A stretch of 64,000 nt of DNA from Betaproteobacteria bacterium (GTDB taxonomy: Bacteria > Pseudomonadota > Gammaproteobacteria > Burkholderiales > Casimicrobiaceae). The notes under the pieces were generated by a model, which searched no databases, was not told the origin of the DNA, and saw nothing but the letters and a program-made list of their open reading frames with translations. Positions within the stretch are counted from its first letter, which is position 1; each line of letters begins with the position of its first letter. The stretch is taken from contig JAAFJO010000010.1 of assembly GCA_013298145.1 (NCBI GenBank), positions 1 to 64,000 of the forward strand, read 5' to 3'. Position numbers and translations under genes: made by a program. Shown here piece by piece: positions 50,262 through 58,411 of this stretch.

Positions 50262-50577
50262 TCGCTCCAACCGAGAAATCGGTAGTTCTCGATTTGTAGA
50301 CGCGAAGAAACGCGTCTAGAGTGACGCGCAAACGAATCGAGTTTGTCGCCTATCGCCTTTGGCAAAGTTAAATGCCGATGCCGCTTCAACTCTACCTATC
50401 GAACTAACGATACATGTTGATCGCGGCCTGATCGAACCGACGATATAACTACGTATTCACTGTTCGGTTTCAGCAAATTGGGATCAGCGGGGATTACGGC
50501 AGCCCCGAGCCGAATCAGCGGTGAACTGACGCCGCTGAGAATGCTCCAACCAGCAAGTGATGCAGCGAAAGTTCTCG
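50262..50577. other. 316-bp gap between dxs and the Tiki-like lipoprotein gene
   Basis: A perfect 8-bp hairpin TAGACGCG/CGCGTCTA with an AAGAAA loop lies at 50297-50318, 35 bp past the dxs stop. It lacks a T tract, so it may act in mRNA stability rather than intrinsic termination. The rest holds a probable promoter for the lipoprotein gene; no strong boxes were recognised. Confidence 0.5.
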
Positions 50578-51438
50578 ATGAAGAGTCGCCTATCGGTACC
50601 AGTTATTTTTCTTTGCGCGATGCTGCTAGGCGGTTGCGCTGCACTAGCAAACTTGAGGGACTCCGGGCTACGTGGCCTCAGATGCACGGCTATCAAAAAC
50701 CTCGAGCAGTTAGGCGACCGCAATTTGATCGTCTTTGGCGAATTGCATGGAACGAACGAAGTACCGAAGTTTTTAGCGGATGTTGCCTGTAACTTCGCGG
50801 CGAATAAACGAATAGTGGTCGTTGCATTGGAACTCCCGTTTAATGCGCAGCGGATCGCGTCCGATATTGTGAGCGGTGATGCATCTGTCGATATGACGAC
50901 GTTTGCGGAGCATGCGTACTGGGCTCGCAGCAAGGCGGACGGGAGGTCAAGTGAAGCCATGTGGCGACTTCTACTCGCGCTGCGAGAGATCAACGCCATT
51001 AAAGGAAAAACCATCACCGTTCGCTTCTTCGACGTAGGTTTTCCGGATTTGAATCAGTCGGGCGAGCCACGAGAGCAGCGTATGGCGGACAACCTGCGAG
51101 CGATCGTGAAAGACGCACCTGCCGAATCGGTGACCCTCGCGCTCACCGGCAACGTGCATTCGCTGCCGGAAGCGGGTGCGCCGTGGGACGCCTCATTTGC
51201 CTCAATGACTTATCGCTTGCGCGATCTACGCCCATTGTCGCTCGATCTGTCTCACGATGGGGGCGACGCGTGGTTTTGCGCCATCGACAAGTGTGGTCAG
51301 CGGAGCTTACTGCCAAGCTGGGATAGTGTCGGCCCATCGCAAGAACCACGTATTTTGATGGGCAAGGGGGCACACAATCACCACGGCGTCTACCATGTCG
51401 GAAAAATCTCGGCATCTCCGCCACTGATACCTTGGTGA
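50578..51438 (+). CDS. Lipoprotein of the Tiki/ChaN/erythromycin-esterase-like superfamily
   Basis: A 286-residue lipoprotein; the signal VIFLCAMLLGGC ends at a clear lipobox. The opening of the fold, LIVFGELHGTNEVP, and later VVALELPF and LALTGNVHSL are the Glu/His motifs shared by ChaN, Tiki and erythromycin-esterase-like proteins. Some members bind haem or act as metalloproteases, others are hydrolases. The start ATG 50578 was chosen because it opens the signal; two upstream in-frame starts are possible. Specific function unknown. Confidence 0.7.
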   Translation: MKSRLSVPVIFLCAMLLGGCAALANLRDSGLRGLRCTAIKNLEQLGDRNLIVFGELHGTNEVPKFLADVACNFAANKRIVVVALELPFNAQRIASDIVSGDASVDMTTFAEHAYWARSKADGRSSEAMWRLLLALREINAIKGKTITVRFFDVGFPDLNQSGEPREQRMADNLRAIVKDAPAESVTLALTGNVHSLPEAGAPWDASFASMTYRLRDLRPLSLDLSHDGGDAWFCAIDKCGQRSLLPSWDSVGPSQEPRILMGKGAHNHHGVYHVGKISASPPLIPW

Positions 51439-51741
51439 CTGAGATACAAGAGCTTACCCAACGTTTGATATGTCGCTTAGTCGTTCAAGCGGACAAGTCG
51501 TTCGATATCGTTTTGTAGGCACAAGCTTGATCTAGCTAAAGCGGTGGCGTTGTGAGGAGGCCGGAATCGTACGGCGCCGGGCGCCAACGCGTGAGCAAAC
51601 TGAAGCCGACGCCGACAGTTGGTTTGATCGAACAAAAAATCTCCTCCATGATAGTAGCCCCTTCCGCAAGGGGGGTTTGGGTGGAAATAGCTATGTTTCG
51701 AAGGACGCCTTAACTCCGCTGTTGAGGAATGAAATCGTCGC
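51439..51741. other. 303-bp gap between convergent genes, with a GC-rich hairpin
   Basis: AGCCCCTTCCGCAAGGGGGG at about 51656-51675 can form a stem and is followed by TTTGGGTGG. It resembles the GC-rich repeat class at 17666-17705 only loosely. No gene was recognised. Confidence 0.45.
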
Positions 51742-53802
51742 TTAACGCGAAGCACCGTTTTGCTTCATCAGCAAATAGCGATCAAAGAAGAGTGTCGCCG
51801 TCGCGAACTGGTAATCCTGGTTGTCGCGTTTCGCGAAGCCGTGGCCTTCGTCTTCTGCGAGCAAATACCAGACCGGCGTGCCAGTCGCGCGTACTTTTTT
51901 TACGATTTGCTCCGCTTCGGAGTAGTTCACTCGGGGATCATTTTTGCCGTGGCTCACCAGGAGCGGCGTGCGTAATTTGTCGGCATGTGTGAGCGGTGAA
52001 ATCAGTTCGAGATAACGCCGCGTCGCCGTATCCCGCTCATCGCCGTATTCGCTTCGGCGCAGATCGCGGCGGTAGGTTTCGGTGTTCTCCAGGAAGTTCA
52101 CAAAATGTGAAATGCCGACCGAGCTGTACACCGCTGAGATTCGATCGCCATAGGTGATCCCCGCAGCCAGGGCGACATAGCCACCATAGCTGCCGCCCAT
52201 GATCGCCACGCGCGATGCATCCAAGTCTGGCTGCGTCGAAATCCAGTCGAGGAGCGCTCCGATATCTCGCACCGCGCTTTCACGTTTAAACCCATTATCT
52301 GCATCGCGAAACTTCTTCCCAAATCCACTTGATCCGCGGATGTTCGGATAAATCATCGCGACGCCACGCTCGTTGATCCAAAAATTCATGCGACCGCGAA
52401 AGCCTGGGCGCGACTGCGCAACGGGGCCACCATGCACATTAATGATGACAGGAAATTTCGCTGCAGGCGGGCGCGGCAGTGAGCGAGGCGGTTTATGAAC
52501 GAGTCCGGTAATCGTCATGCCATCGAAGCTCTTCCATGCGATTGGCGAGGCTTCCGCAAACGGGCGATCCACATCTGCCACGCTCGCATGCTGCGTCCAG
52601 CGCAACACTTGTTGAGTATCGACGTCGATGGAGAAAACTTCGCCGGGCGAATCAGCTGATTCGATCGCCAGGGCGAGATCGCGCCCATTACGGTGCCATG
52701 CCACGGATGTGATGAGCCCAGGCGGAAGTGTTGGCACGGCAAGCTGCGTTAAGTCCTCCGCGAAGAGCTTTAACTGAGCAAGCCCGTTCACATTCAACAG
52801 CACCGCGAGGCGACCATTTGATTTCGATACGCTCCAGGTATCCACATCATGCGGAAACTTTCGCGTAATCCATTCACGCTCACCCGTGCGCAGGTCCGTA
52901 CGCGCGAGCTTTACATAATCATCATCTACCGTTCGCCGATGTACGAAGCGGTCTCCTGCTTGCTCGTCATCAAAAGCGAGTCCATCGTCGATTTTTCGGC
53001 GCTGGCCCGTTGCTAAATCGAGCGACCATGCGATGCTGCGGCCATCGTTTTGCGTTTCCGAGAGGATCAAGCGGTTCTCACGATCCAGCCACTTCAACAC
53101 GCTCCAGCCGGCGCCTTGCAATGATGCCAAGCGAAAGCGCGCTTCCGGCTGCAGGGGATTCATCGCGTACACCGTGAGCGACGATTGCTCACGACGCGCG
53201 CCATTGACAGTGGTTCGGTCCAGCGGACTTGCAGTGATGATGAGCTTGTCGCGCGCACTATTCCACGGGCCAATCGCATGCAGTTCACCATTCGGCGTGA
53301 TCTGTTTCTCTTCTAGCGTTCGCGGGTCAAGGCGATAGATTTGCGTCGCCTCATCGCCGCCGCGATCACGTGCGAACAGAATGTAGCTTCCACGCTTTGC
53401 TTCGAATATTGCATCGCGCACCGGCTCACGTCCGCGCGTGAGCTGAATCGGTTTTTCTTTGGGGTCGGTGAGCAAAAAGAGCTGCGCCGAGTTTGCGCCA
53501 CGGCGTAACACCAGCATGTCCTGCTCAGTCGGATGCCAGGCGACAAAACGCGTCGGATAGAACTCACCATACGGCTCGATGTCGTCAGCCAGCGCTTGCG
53601 GAACAGGCGGTGCACCGTCGATCTTCATCGCCGGCGGCGGAATCATCGAAATGCCGTGATGGACGTGGGCATCGCGCGCGGCAAGCGGCGTGGTGTGGAA
53701 CGTAGCGACTGACGCGAATAGCCAAGCCGCTAGCACGAGCGCGATCGGTGTCGCTCGCCCGCTAGCAGGATGTGCGCTCCTCCGCTCTTCCACCCGCCGC
53801 AT
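51742..53802 (-). CDS. S9-family prolyl-oligopeptidase-like serine peptidase
   Basis: A protein of about 686 residues. The N-terminal signal or anchor (ALVLAAWLFASVATF) sends it to the periplasm. A beta-propeller-like region follows to about residue 420, and then the alpha/beta-hydrolase catalytic domain. The nucleophile is in GGSYGGY, the acid Asp in SHGKNDPRV and the His in DEGHGF. The start ATG 53802 leaves 12 bp to mutL's GTG start; a longer form starting at 53850 would overlap mutL. Dipeptidyl- or acylaminoacyl-peptidase activity is likely; substrate unknown. Confidence 0.88.
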   Translation of the reverse strand: MRRVEERRSAHPASGRATPIALVLAAWLFASVATFHTTPLAARDAHVHHGISMIPPPAMKIDGAPPVPQALADDIEPYGEFYPTRFVAWHPTEQDMLVLRRGANSAQLFLLTDPKEKPIQLTRGREPVRDAIFEAKRGSYILFARDRGGDEATQIYRLDPRTLEEKQITPNGELHAIGPWNSARDKLIITASPLDRTTVNGARREQSSLTVYAMNPLQPEARFRLASLQGAGWSVLKWLDRENRLILSETQNDGRSIAWSLDLATGQRRKIDDGLAFDDEQAGDRFVHRRTVDDDYVKLARTDLRTGEREWITRKFPHDVDTWSVSKSNGRLAVLLNVNGLAQLKLFAEDLTQLAVPTLPPGLITSVAWHRNGRDLALAIESADSPGEVFSIDVDTQQVLRWTQHASVADVDRPFAEASPIAWKSFDGMTITGLVHKPPRSLPRPPAAKFPVIINVHGGPVAQSRPGFRGRMNFWINERGVAMIYPNIRGSSGFGKKFRDADNGFKRESAVRDIGALLDWISTQPDLDASRVAIMGGSYGGYVALAAGITYGDRISAVYSSVGISHFVNFLENTETYRRDLRRSEYGDERDTATRRYLELISPLTHADKLRTPLLVSHGKNDPRVNYSEAEQIVKKVRATGTPVWYLLAEDEGHGFAKRDNQDYQFATATLFFDRYLLMKQNGASR

Positions 53803-53814
53803 ACAATTTGGCGG

Positions 53815-55845
53815 GTGAACGCGACGCTCCCTAAAGAATCTTTTTCGCAAAGTTCTGTGATTGTGCCAGAGGCCGCGTCAAATGGCGCGTTGAGCGCTGC
53901 GGCCGTTGCCGAACGGCGACAAATCCGTGCCCTGCCCGACCATCTGGTGAACCAAATCGCGGCCGGCGAGGTGATCGAGCGGCCTGCCGCTGCGCTCAAA
54001 GAGCTGATCGAAAACTCGGTGGACGCGGGCGCGCGTTCGGTCGAAGTGGAGCTCAAAGCGGGCGGCACGGCGTTGTTGCAAGTCACCGACGATGGCGGCG
54101 GGATCGCGGGCGAGGATTTACCCCTTGCACTCGCGCGTCACGCCACATCAAAAATTGCGACGCTTGATGATTTAGAGTCAGTCGCTTCGTTTGGGTTTCG
54201 AGGCGAAGCGCTGGCATCCATTGCCTCCGTTTCGCGCCTCTCACTTACCAGCCGTACCGCCGATGGATTAAGTGCGCTTCGCGTGCGTGCGGAAGGCGGC
54301 AGCCTGCATCCGAGCGAACCTGTTTCTGCGCGGCAAGGCACTACGGTTTCGGTTGCCGAGCTTTTTTTCAATACCCCCGCACGCCGCCGTTTTCTGAAAA
54401 CGGAAACGACCGAGTTTGCTCATTGTTTGGAAGCGGTCAAGCGTGCGGCGCTTGCTCGCTCAGACGTAGCGTTTCAGGTGAAACACAATGATCGCGTGGT
54501 GTTTCGTGCGCCCGCACAAGCGCGTGCAGATCGTGTCGCCGAGGTCTTGTCGCGCGACTGGTTCGCTGCGGCCAATCGCGTCGAAGTGATTGGTGGAATG
54601 TTGAGCGTTGAAGGCTATGTGCTGCGCCCGAACTCAAGCGTGCCGAATCGCGATGCGCAGCATCTCTTTGTGAATGGTCGCTGGGTGCGTGATCGTATCG
54701 TGTTGCATGCCATTCGCGATGCGCTGCGCGATCAGATGCATGGCGCAAGCGCGCCGTCATTCGTGCTCTCGCTCACGCTCGATCCGCGTGCGGTGGATGT
54801 AAACGTGCATCCCGCGAAAACCGAAGTGCGCTTTCGCGATTCGCAAGCCGTGCATCAGTTTGTGCGCCGTGCGGTGGAGCGTGCGCTCGCATCGGGTGTT
54901 TCGAGCGAAAGTGCCGCGTCGGCAGCGCAGAAGTTGTTTGGGCAACAGATTGATGTGAGCGCGCCGGTGCAAGCGCCGCGGGGGTTCACGTATCAGCCGC
55001 GCACCGAGTCGCTTGATTTGAAGGTGAGTGAACGGGCTACGTCGTTTTTGTTTGGAGCGGGGGCGAACTCCCTGCAACGGACAGAGAGCGCCGAGGAACC
55101 CCATCCCCGCCCCAACCCTCCCCTTGAAGGGGAGGGAGCAAGATTCGCTCCCCTTCAAGGGGAAGGGGCGGCCGTCGCACCGGAGAGTGCCGCGCCTGCG
55201 CAGGCAAATGCACGCGATGCGCTTTCGAACGCGATCGTAAATTCATCGGCGAACAAAGCCCCGCTCGGATTCGCGCTTGCGCAATTGCACGGCGTGTACA
55301 TCCTCGCGCAAAACACGCAAGGTCTTGTGTTGATCGACATGCACGCCGCGCACGAGCGCATCGTGTTTGAGAAACTGCGCACCAGTGGCTTGGGCTCGGA
55401 TACGAATATCGCAACACAACGCCTCTTGATCCCAAGCGTGATGCAGGCCAGCGCGAAGGAAATCGGAAACGTTGAGCAGCACCGCGATGCGCTATCGAAC
55501 TTGGGTTTTGATGTGAGCGTTACCGGCCCGCAAACCTTGGCGATTCGCTCGGTGCCGAGTTTGCTTGCCGATGCGGGTGTCGAAGCGCTCGTGCGAAGCG
55601 TGCTCGCCGAATTCGATGAACTGGGCGTCAGCGCAACCATTGACAGCGCGCGCGATGAGCTTTTGTCCACCATGGCCTGCCATGCGGCCGTACGCGCCAA
55701 TCGCGCGCTCACGGTCGCCGAGATGAACGCATTGCTTCGCGAGATGGAAGCGACCGAGCGCTCAGGACAATGCAATCACGGCCGCCCCACGTGGTATCAG
55801 CTCACGATGAAGGAGCTAGATTCGCTCTTCATGCGTGGGCGGTGA
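53815..55845 (+). CDS. mutL: DNA mismatch repair protein MutL (endonuclease type)
   Basis: A protein of about 676 residues. The N-terminal GHKL ATPase begins IRALPDHLVNQIAAGEVIERP and has ENSVDAGA, DDGGGI, GFRGEAL and TTVSVAELFFNTPARRRF. The C-terminal dimerisation/nuclease domain has DMHAAHERIVFE, matching D-x-H-A-x2-E-x4-E, plus ACHAAVRAN and CNHGRP, so nicking activity is expected. The flexible linker (residues about 428-452) is encoded by an in-frame palindromic repeat. The start is uncertain: GTG 53815 or an earlier ATG at 53770 overlapping the divergent peptidase gene; the conserved part begins near codon 38. Confidence 0.94.
   Translation: MNATLPKESFSQSSVIVPEAASNGALSAAAVAERRQIRALPDHLVNQIAAGEVIERPAAALKELIENSVDAGARSVEVELKAGGTALLQVTDDGGGIAGEDLPLALARHATSKIATLDDLESVASFGFRGEALASIASVSRLSLTSRTADGLSALRVRAEGGSLHPSEPVSARQGTTVSVAELFFNTPARRRFLKTETTEFAHCLEAVKRAALARSDVAFQVKHNDRVVFRAPAQARADRVAEVLSRDWFAAANRVEVIGGMLSVEGYVLRPNSSVPNRDAQHLFVNGRWVRDRIVLHAIRDALRDQMHGASAPSFVLSLTLDPRAVDVNVHPAKTEVRFRDSQAVHQFVRRAVERALASGVSSESAASAAQKLFGQQIDVSAPVQAPRGFTYQPRTESLDLKVSERATSFLFGAGANSLQRTESAEEPHPRPNPPLEGEGARFAPLQGEGAAVAPESAAPAQANARDALSNAIVNSSANKAPLGFALAQLHGVYILAQNTQGLVLIDMHAAHERIVFEKLRTSGLGSDTNIATQRLLIPSVMQASAKEIGNVEQHRDALSNLGFDVSVTGPQTLAIRSVPSLLADAGVEALVRSVLAEFDELGVSATIDSARDELLSTMACHAAVRANRALTVAEMNALLREMEATERSGQCNHGRPTWYQLTMKELDSLFMRGR
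55099..55171. repeat. GC-rich palindromic repeat inside mutL
   Basis: CCTCCCCTTGAAGGGGAGGG and CTCCCCTTCAAGGGGAAGG are two palindromes within the linker region of mutL. They are read as PPLEGEG and APLQGEG. The same unit, read as PPLQGEG, is in the metallo-hydrolase at 32429. Confidence 0.75.
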
Positions 55846-55850
55846 TTTTT

Positions 55851-56265
55851 GCCACAGATGCACACAGATAACGTCGGCGCGAACTCGACCCTGCTTCCAA
55901 TACGTGCGACTTATTTCGAAGATTTTTTTGACGCAGATTAACGCAGATTAAGTAAGTTGATTTACGCAGATTTTTTTACGAGTTACTTATGAAATATCTG
56001 TGTCCATCTGCGTGAATCTGTGGCAAAAAAAACGCAGGGAAGAATCTGCGCCAATCTGCGCGAAATCAGCGTTAATCTGCGTCGAAAAGTGTCCGTGTGA
56101 GTGGTTCGCCAACCCATTTCCTTGGCGCAGATTTACGCAGATTTTTACTAGTTACTTGTGAAACATCTGTGTCCATCTGTGTGAATCTGTGGCAAAAAAC
56201 GCAGGGAAAAATCTGCGCCAATCTGCGCCAATCTGCGTGAAATCAGCGTTAATCTGCGTCAAAGA
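55851..56265. repeat. Intergenic array of 10-bp-phased CAGAT/ATCTG repeats (mutL-miaA)
   Basis: Blocks of CACAGATGCA, ACGCAGATTA and their reverse complements (ATCTGTGTGA, AATCTGCGTG) follow one another in two rough tandem duplicates (about 55920-56090 and 56120-56265). Units recur about every 10 bp within each block, and opposite-orientation blocks can fold into long hairpins. The rest of the mutL-miaA gap has no gene. Confidence 0.85.
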
Positions 56266-56273
56266 AATCGTTC

Positions 56274-57203
56274 GTGAAACCTCCCGTCATCCTCCTCATC
56301 GGCCCCACCGCCAGCGGCAAAACTGCGGCGGCGCTTCAGCTTGCCGAGCGGTTTAACGCGGAAATCGTGAGCGTGGATTCGGCGCTCGTTTATCGCGACA
56401 TGAATATTGGCACTGCAAAGCCGAGCGCGGAAGAAAAGGCGCGCGTGCCGCATCACTTGATCGATTTGATCGACCCGACCGAGCGTTATTCGGTCGCGCA
56501 GTTTCTCCATGACGCGATGGCCGCCATTCGCGACATTCAATCGCGTGGGCGGATGCCGCTCCTGGTGGGCGGCACCATGCTCTACGCGAATGCGCTGCTC
56601 GTTGGCATGAGCGATGTGCCGCCAACGGATGACGTAATTCGCGCGCAGGTGAATGCAGAAATTGCAAGCCACGGCATCGAAGCGCTCCACGCAAAACTGC
56701 GAACCGTCGATCCCGAAACCGCACAACGCCTAGCGCCCGCTGATGCCCAAAGAATAGGGCGAGCCTACGAAGTTTTCTTGCAAACAGGTCAGCCACTTTC
56801 TAGCATGCAGTCCCAACGAAAATGTGCGTTAAGCGAAGTGGCGCATTTCGTGATTCGCTGGCAGCCGCAGGATCGCGCCTGGCTGCACGCGCGCTGCGAA
56901 GAGCGTCTGCGCACGATGTTCGACTCGGGATTCGTCGATGAAGTGAAGTCGCTCACGACGAAATATTCACTCACGCCAGACATGTCCTCCATGCGCTGCG
57001 TCGGTTATCGCCAAGTGCTCGACGTGCTGCGAGGGCGCGCCCCGGAAAACGAAATGTTCGACCGCGCCTTGTTCGCCACGCGGCAACTCGCGAAACGACA
57101 ACTTACGTGGCTGCGCAGTTTGCCGGGGGAGATCGTTTATTGCGATGCGGTGGATGCGGTGGCGCGGGCGACTGTGTTGGTGCAGGAACGGCTAGGCCGC
57201 TGA
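56274..57203 (+). CDS. miaA: tRNA dimethylallyltransferase
   Basis: A 309-residue MiaA that isopentenylates A37 in tRNAs reading UNN codons. P-loop GPTASGKT is at residues 10-17, with VSVDSALVYRDMNIGTAKPS, HHLIDLIDP, LVGGTMLYANAL and a late GYRQVLDVL and TRQLAKRQLTWLR. It begins with GTG 56274 close after the repeat array and uses dimethylallyl diphosphate, a product of the Dxs/IspA pathway. hfq, its common downstream partner, is absent here. Confidence 0.95.
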   Translation: MKPPVILLIGPTASGKTAAALQLAERFNAEIVSVDSALVYRDMNIGTAKPSAEEKARVPHHLIDLIDPTERYSVAQFLHDAMAAIRDIQSRGRMPLLVGGTMLYANALLVGMSDVPPTDDVIRAQVNAEIASHGIEALHAKLRTVDPETAQRLAPADAQRIGRAYEVFLQTGQPLSSMQSQRKCALSEVAHFVIRWQPQDRAWLHARCEERLRTMFDSGFVDEVKSLTTKYSLTPDMSSMRCVGYRQVLDVLRGRAPENEMFDRALFATRQLAKRQLTWLRSLPGEIVYCDAVDAVARATVLVQERLGR

Positions 57204-57207
57204 TCCT

Positions 57208-57280
57208 TGTAGGCGACGGCTTGACGTCGCTTCGTTGCACGGTTTGAGCGCGACTAAGCGCGGTCAAGCCCGCGCCTACA
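57208..57280. repeat. Inverted repeat after miaA
   Basis: TGTAGGCGACGGCTTGAC and an inverted GTCAAGCCCGCGCCTACA enclose about 37 bp. It can form a long hairpin downstream of miaA. Confidence 0.7.
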
Positions 57281-57286
57281 CAGTCA

Positions 57287-57380
57287 CGTAGGCTGGTTGG
57301 AGCGACGAAACCCAGCGCTAGTTGCCGTTCGCGGTGCGCTTGTCGAACCTTGAATGCTGGGTTTGGTAACCCAGCCTACG
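57287..57380. repeat. Second inverted repeat after miaA
   Basis: CGTAGGCTGGTT...ACCCAGC is mirrored by GCTGGGT...AACCCAGCCTACG. Both inverted repeats start with the same GTAGGC core, so they are probably members of one dispersed family. Confidence 0.7.
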
Positions 57381-57408
57381 GCCCTTGGCGTCGAGGCTAT
57401 CGTATGGG

Positions 57409-58272
57409 TTACGTATTGCCTAAATCGCGGTGCCGACTGAAGAGCAACAGATGCATTAGGGCGAAAAGGCGATGGAACAAGTAGTCGCAGTGCTCTGGTT
57501 GCTCTAGCTTGACTTTGTCAGTTTCAAAGTGCCGGATATGGAACGCGTTGCCAATCTCGGTAAGAGCGCGAGCCTCAGTCTCGAGAACGGCTCGAAAACT
57601 TTGTTCCGGTGACGTTTGATCTAGTAGCCTGGCTACGGAAAGTCGTTTGTTGCCATGAATCTCTATGGATTTGAGCCGCTCCCACGCATCCCAAAGCTTT
57701 TCGGTTGCCTCGGCGCGAGCTTTAGGCGCTGGATCGCGAAACTTTGCACATGCATCCTGAAGCAGCGCGTCGAGCGTGTGGTCACCGCTTGTTGGTAATC
57801 CACCCATAGCCTCAAAAAGAACCGGGGGCACAACGCGCGACTCGGTAAGTCTTGTGATGTCTCTATGAAGAGGATCAAGTAGTTTTGACGCAAATGCCTC
57901 TACATGGCCTGATAGTTGGTTGCCCGTGTAAAAGTAATCATGAACAAAACCTACGAAGCTAACTGTTTTCGCTGTGATTGCCCTGCACAGAGCAATTTGC
58001 ATTGCGACGCGGGCAGGTCGTTCGATTGGCCACATAAGGGCGCCAGAACCAACCATCGAACCCACCGTGCCCCTTGCATTGGTTAGCCATGAATCGAAGT
58101 CTTGTACGGGAAGCATCGAGGCTAAGAATCCCGCAAGAGGTTCTTGGTCAAGTTGATAAATGAAGCGTAACAACACGCTTTCGCACGACTGAAATGAAGC
58201 GTTTCGGAAGTCCGAAATAGACTCAGCAAGGTCTTGAAGTGAAGGTGCGAGTACGGAAGATGGACTAGACAT
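57409..58272 (-). CDS. Unknown protein with abortive-infection-like C-terminus
   Basis: A 287-residue mostly helical protein with no signal or membrane segment. The C-terminal part (about 230-280) reads ARALTEIGNAFHIRHFET and then a dyad DYLFHRLFALMHLLL, a pattern I associate with the C-terminal domains of Abi-type (AbiJ-like) proteins. This is a memory-based impression, not a confirmed match. It sits alone and reversed between miaA and plsB, with its own promoter region of about 140 bp. Base composition looks lower in GC than the neighbours, which suggests recent gain. Confidence 0.6.
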   Translation of the reverse strand: MSSPSSVLAPSLQDLAESISDFRNASFQSCESVLLRFIYQLDQEPLAGFLASMLPVQDFDSWLTNARGTVGSMVGSGALMWPIERPARVAMQIALCRAITAKTVSFVGFVHDYFYTGNQLSGHVEAFASKLLDPLHRDITRLTESRVVPPVLFEAMGGLPTSGDHTLDALLQDACAKFRDPAPKARAEATEKLWDAWERLKSIEIHGNKRLSVARLLDQTSPEQSFRAVLETEARALTEIGNAFHIRHFETDKVKLEQPEHCDYLFHRLFALMHLLLFSRHRDLGNT

Positions 58273-58411
58273 AAATGTGAAGGTTTATGAAACTTAACGA
58301 AAATCGCCAAATTCTGCAAATGATATCGGTCAATGCTCTAGTGACGAATACAAACCAACGCGCCAAACCCGCGACAATTCAGCCTTTGCTACTTTTCCCG
58401 TTAAGCGCTTA

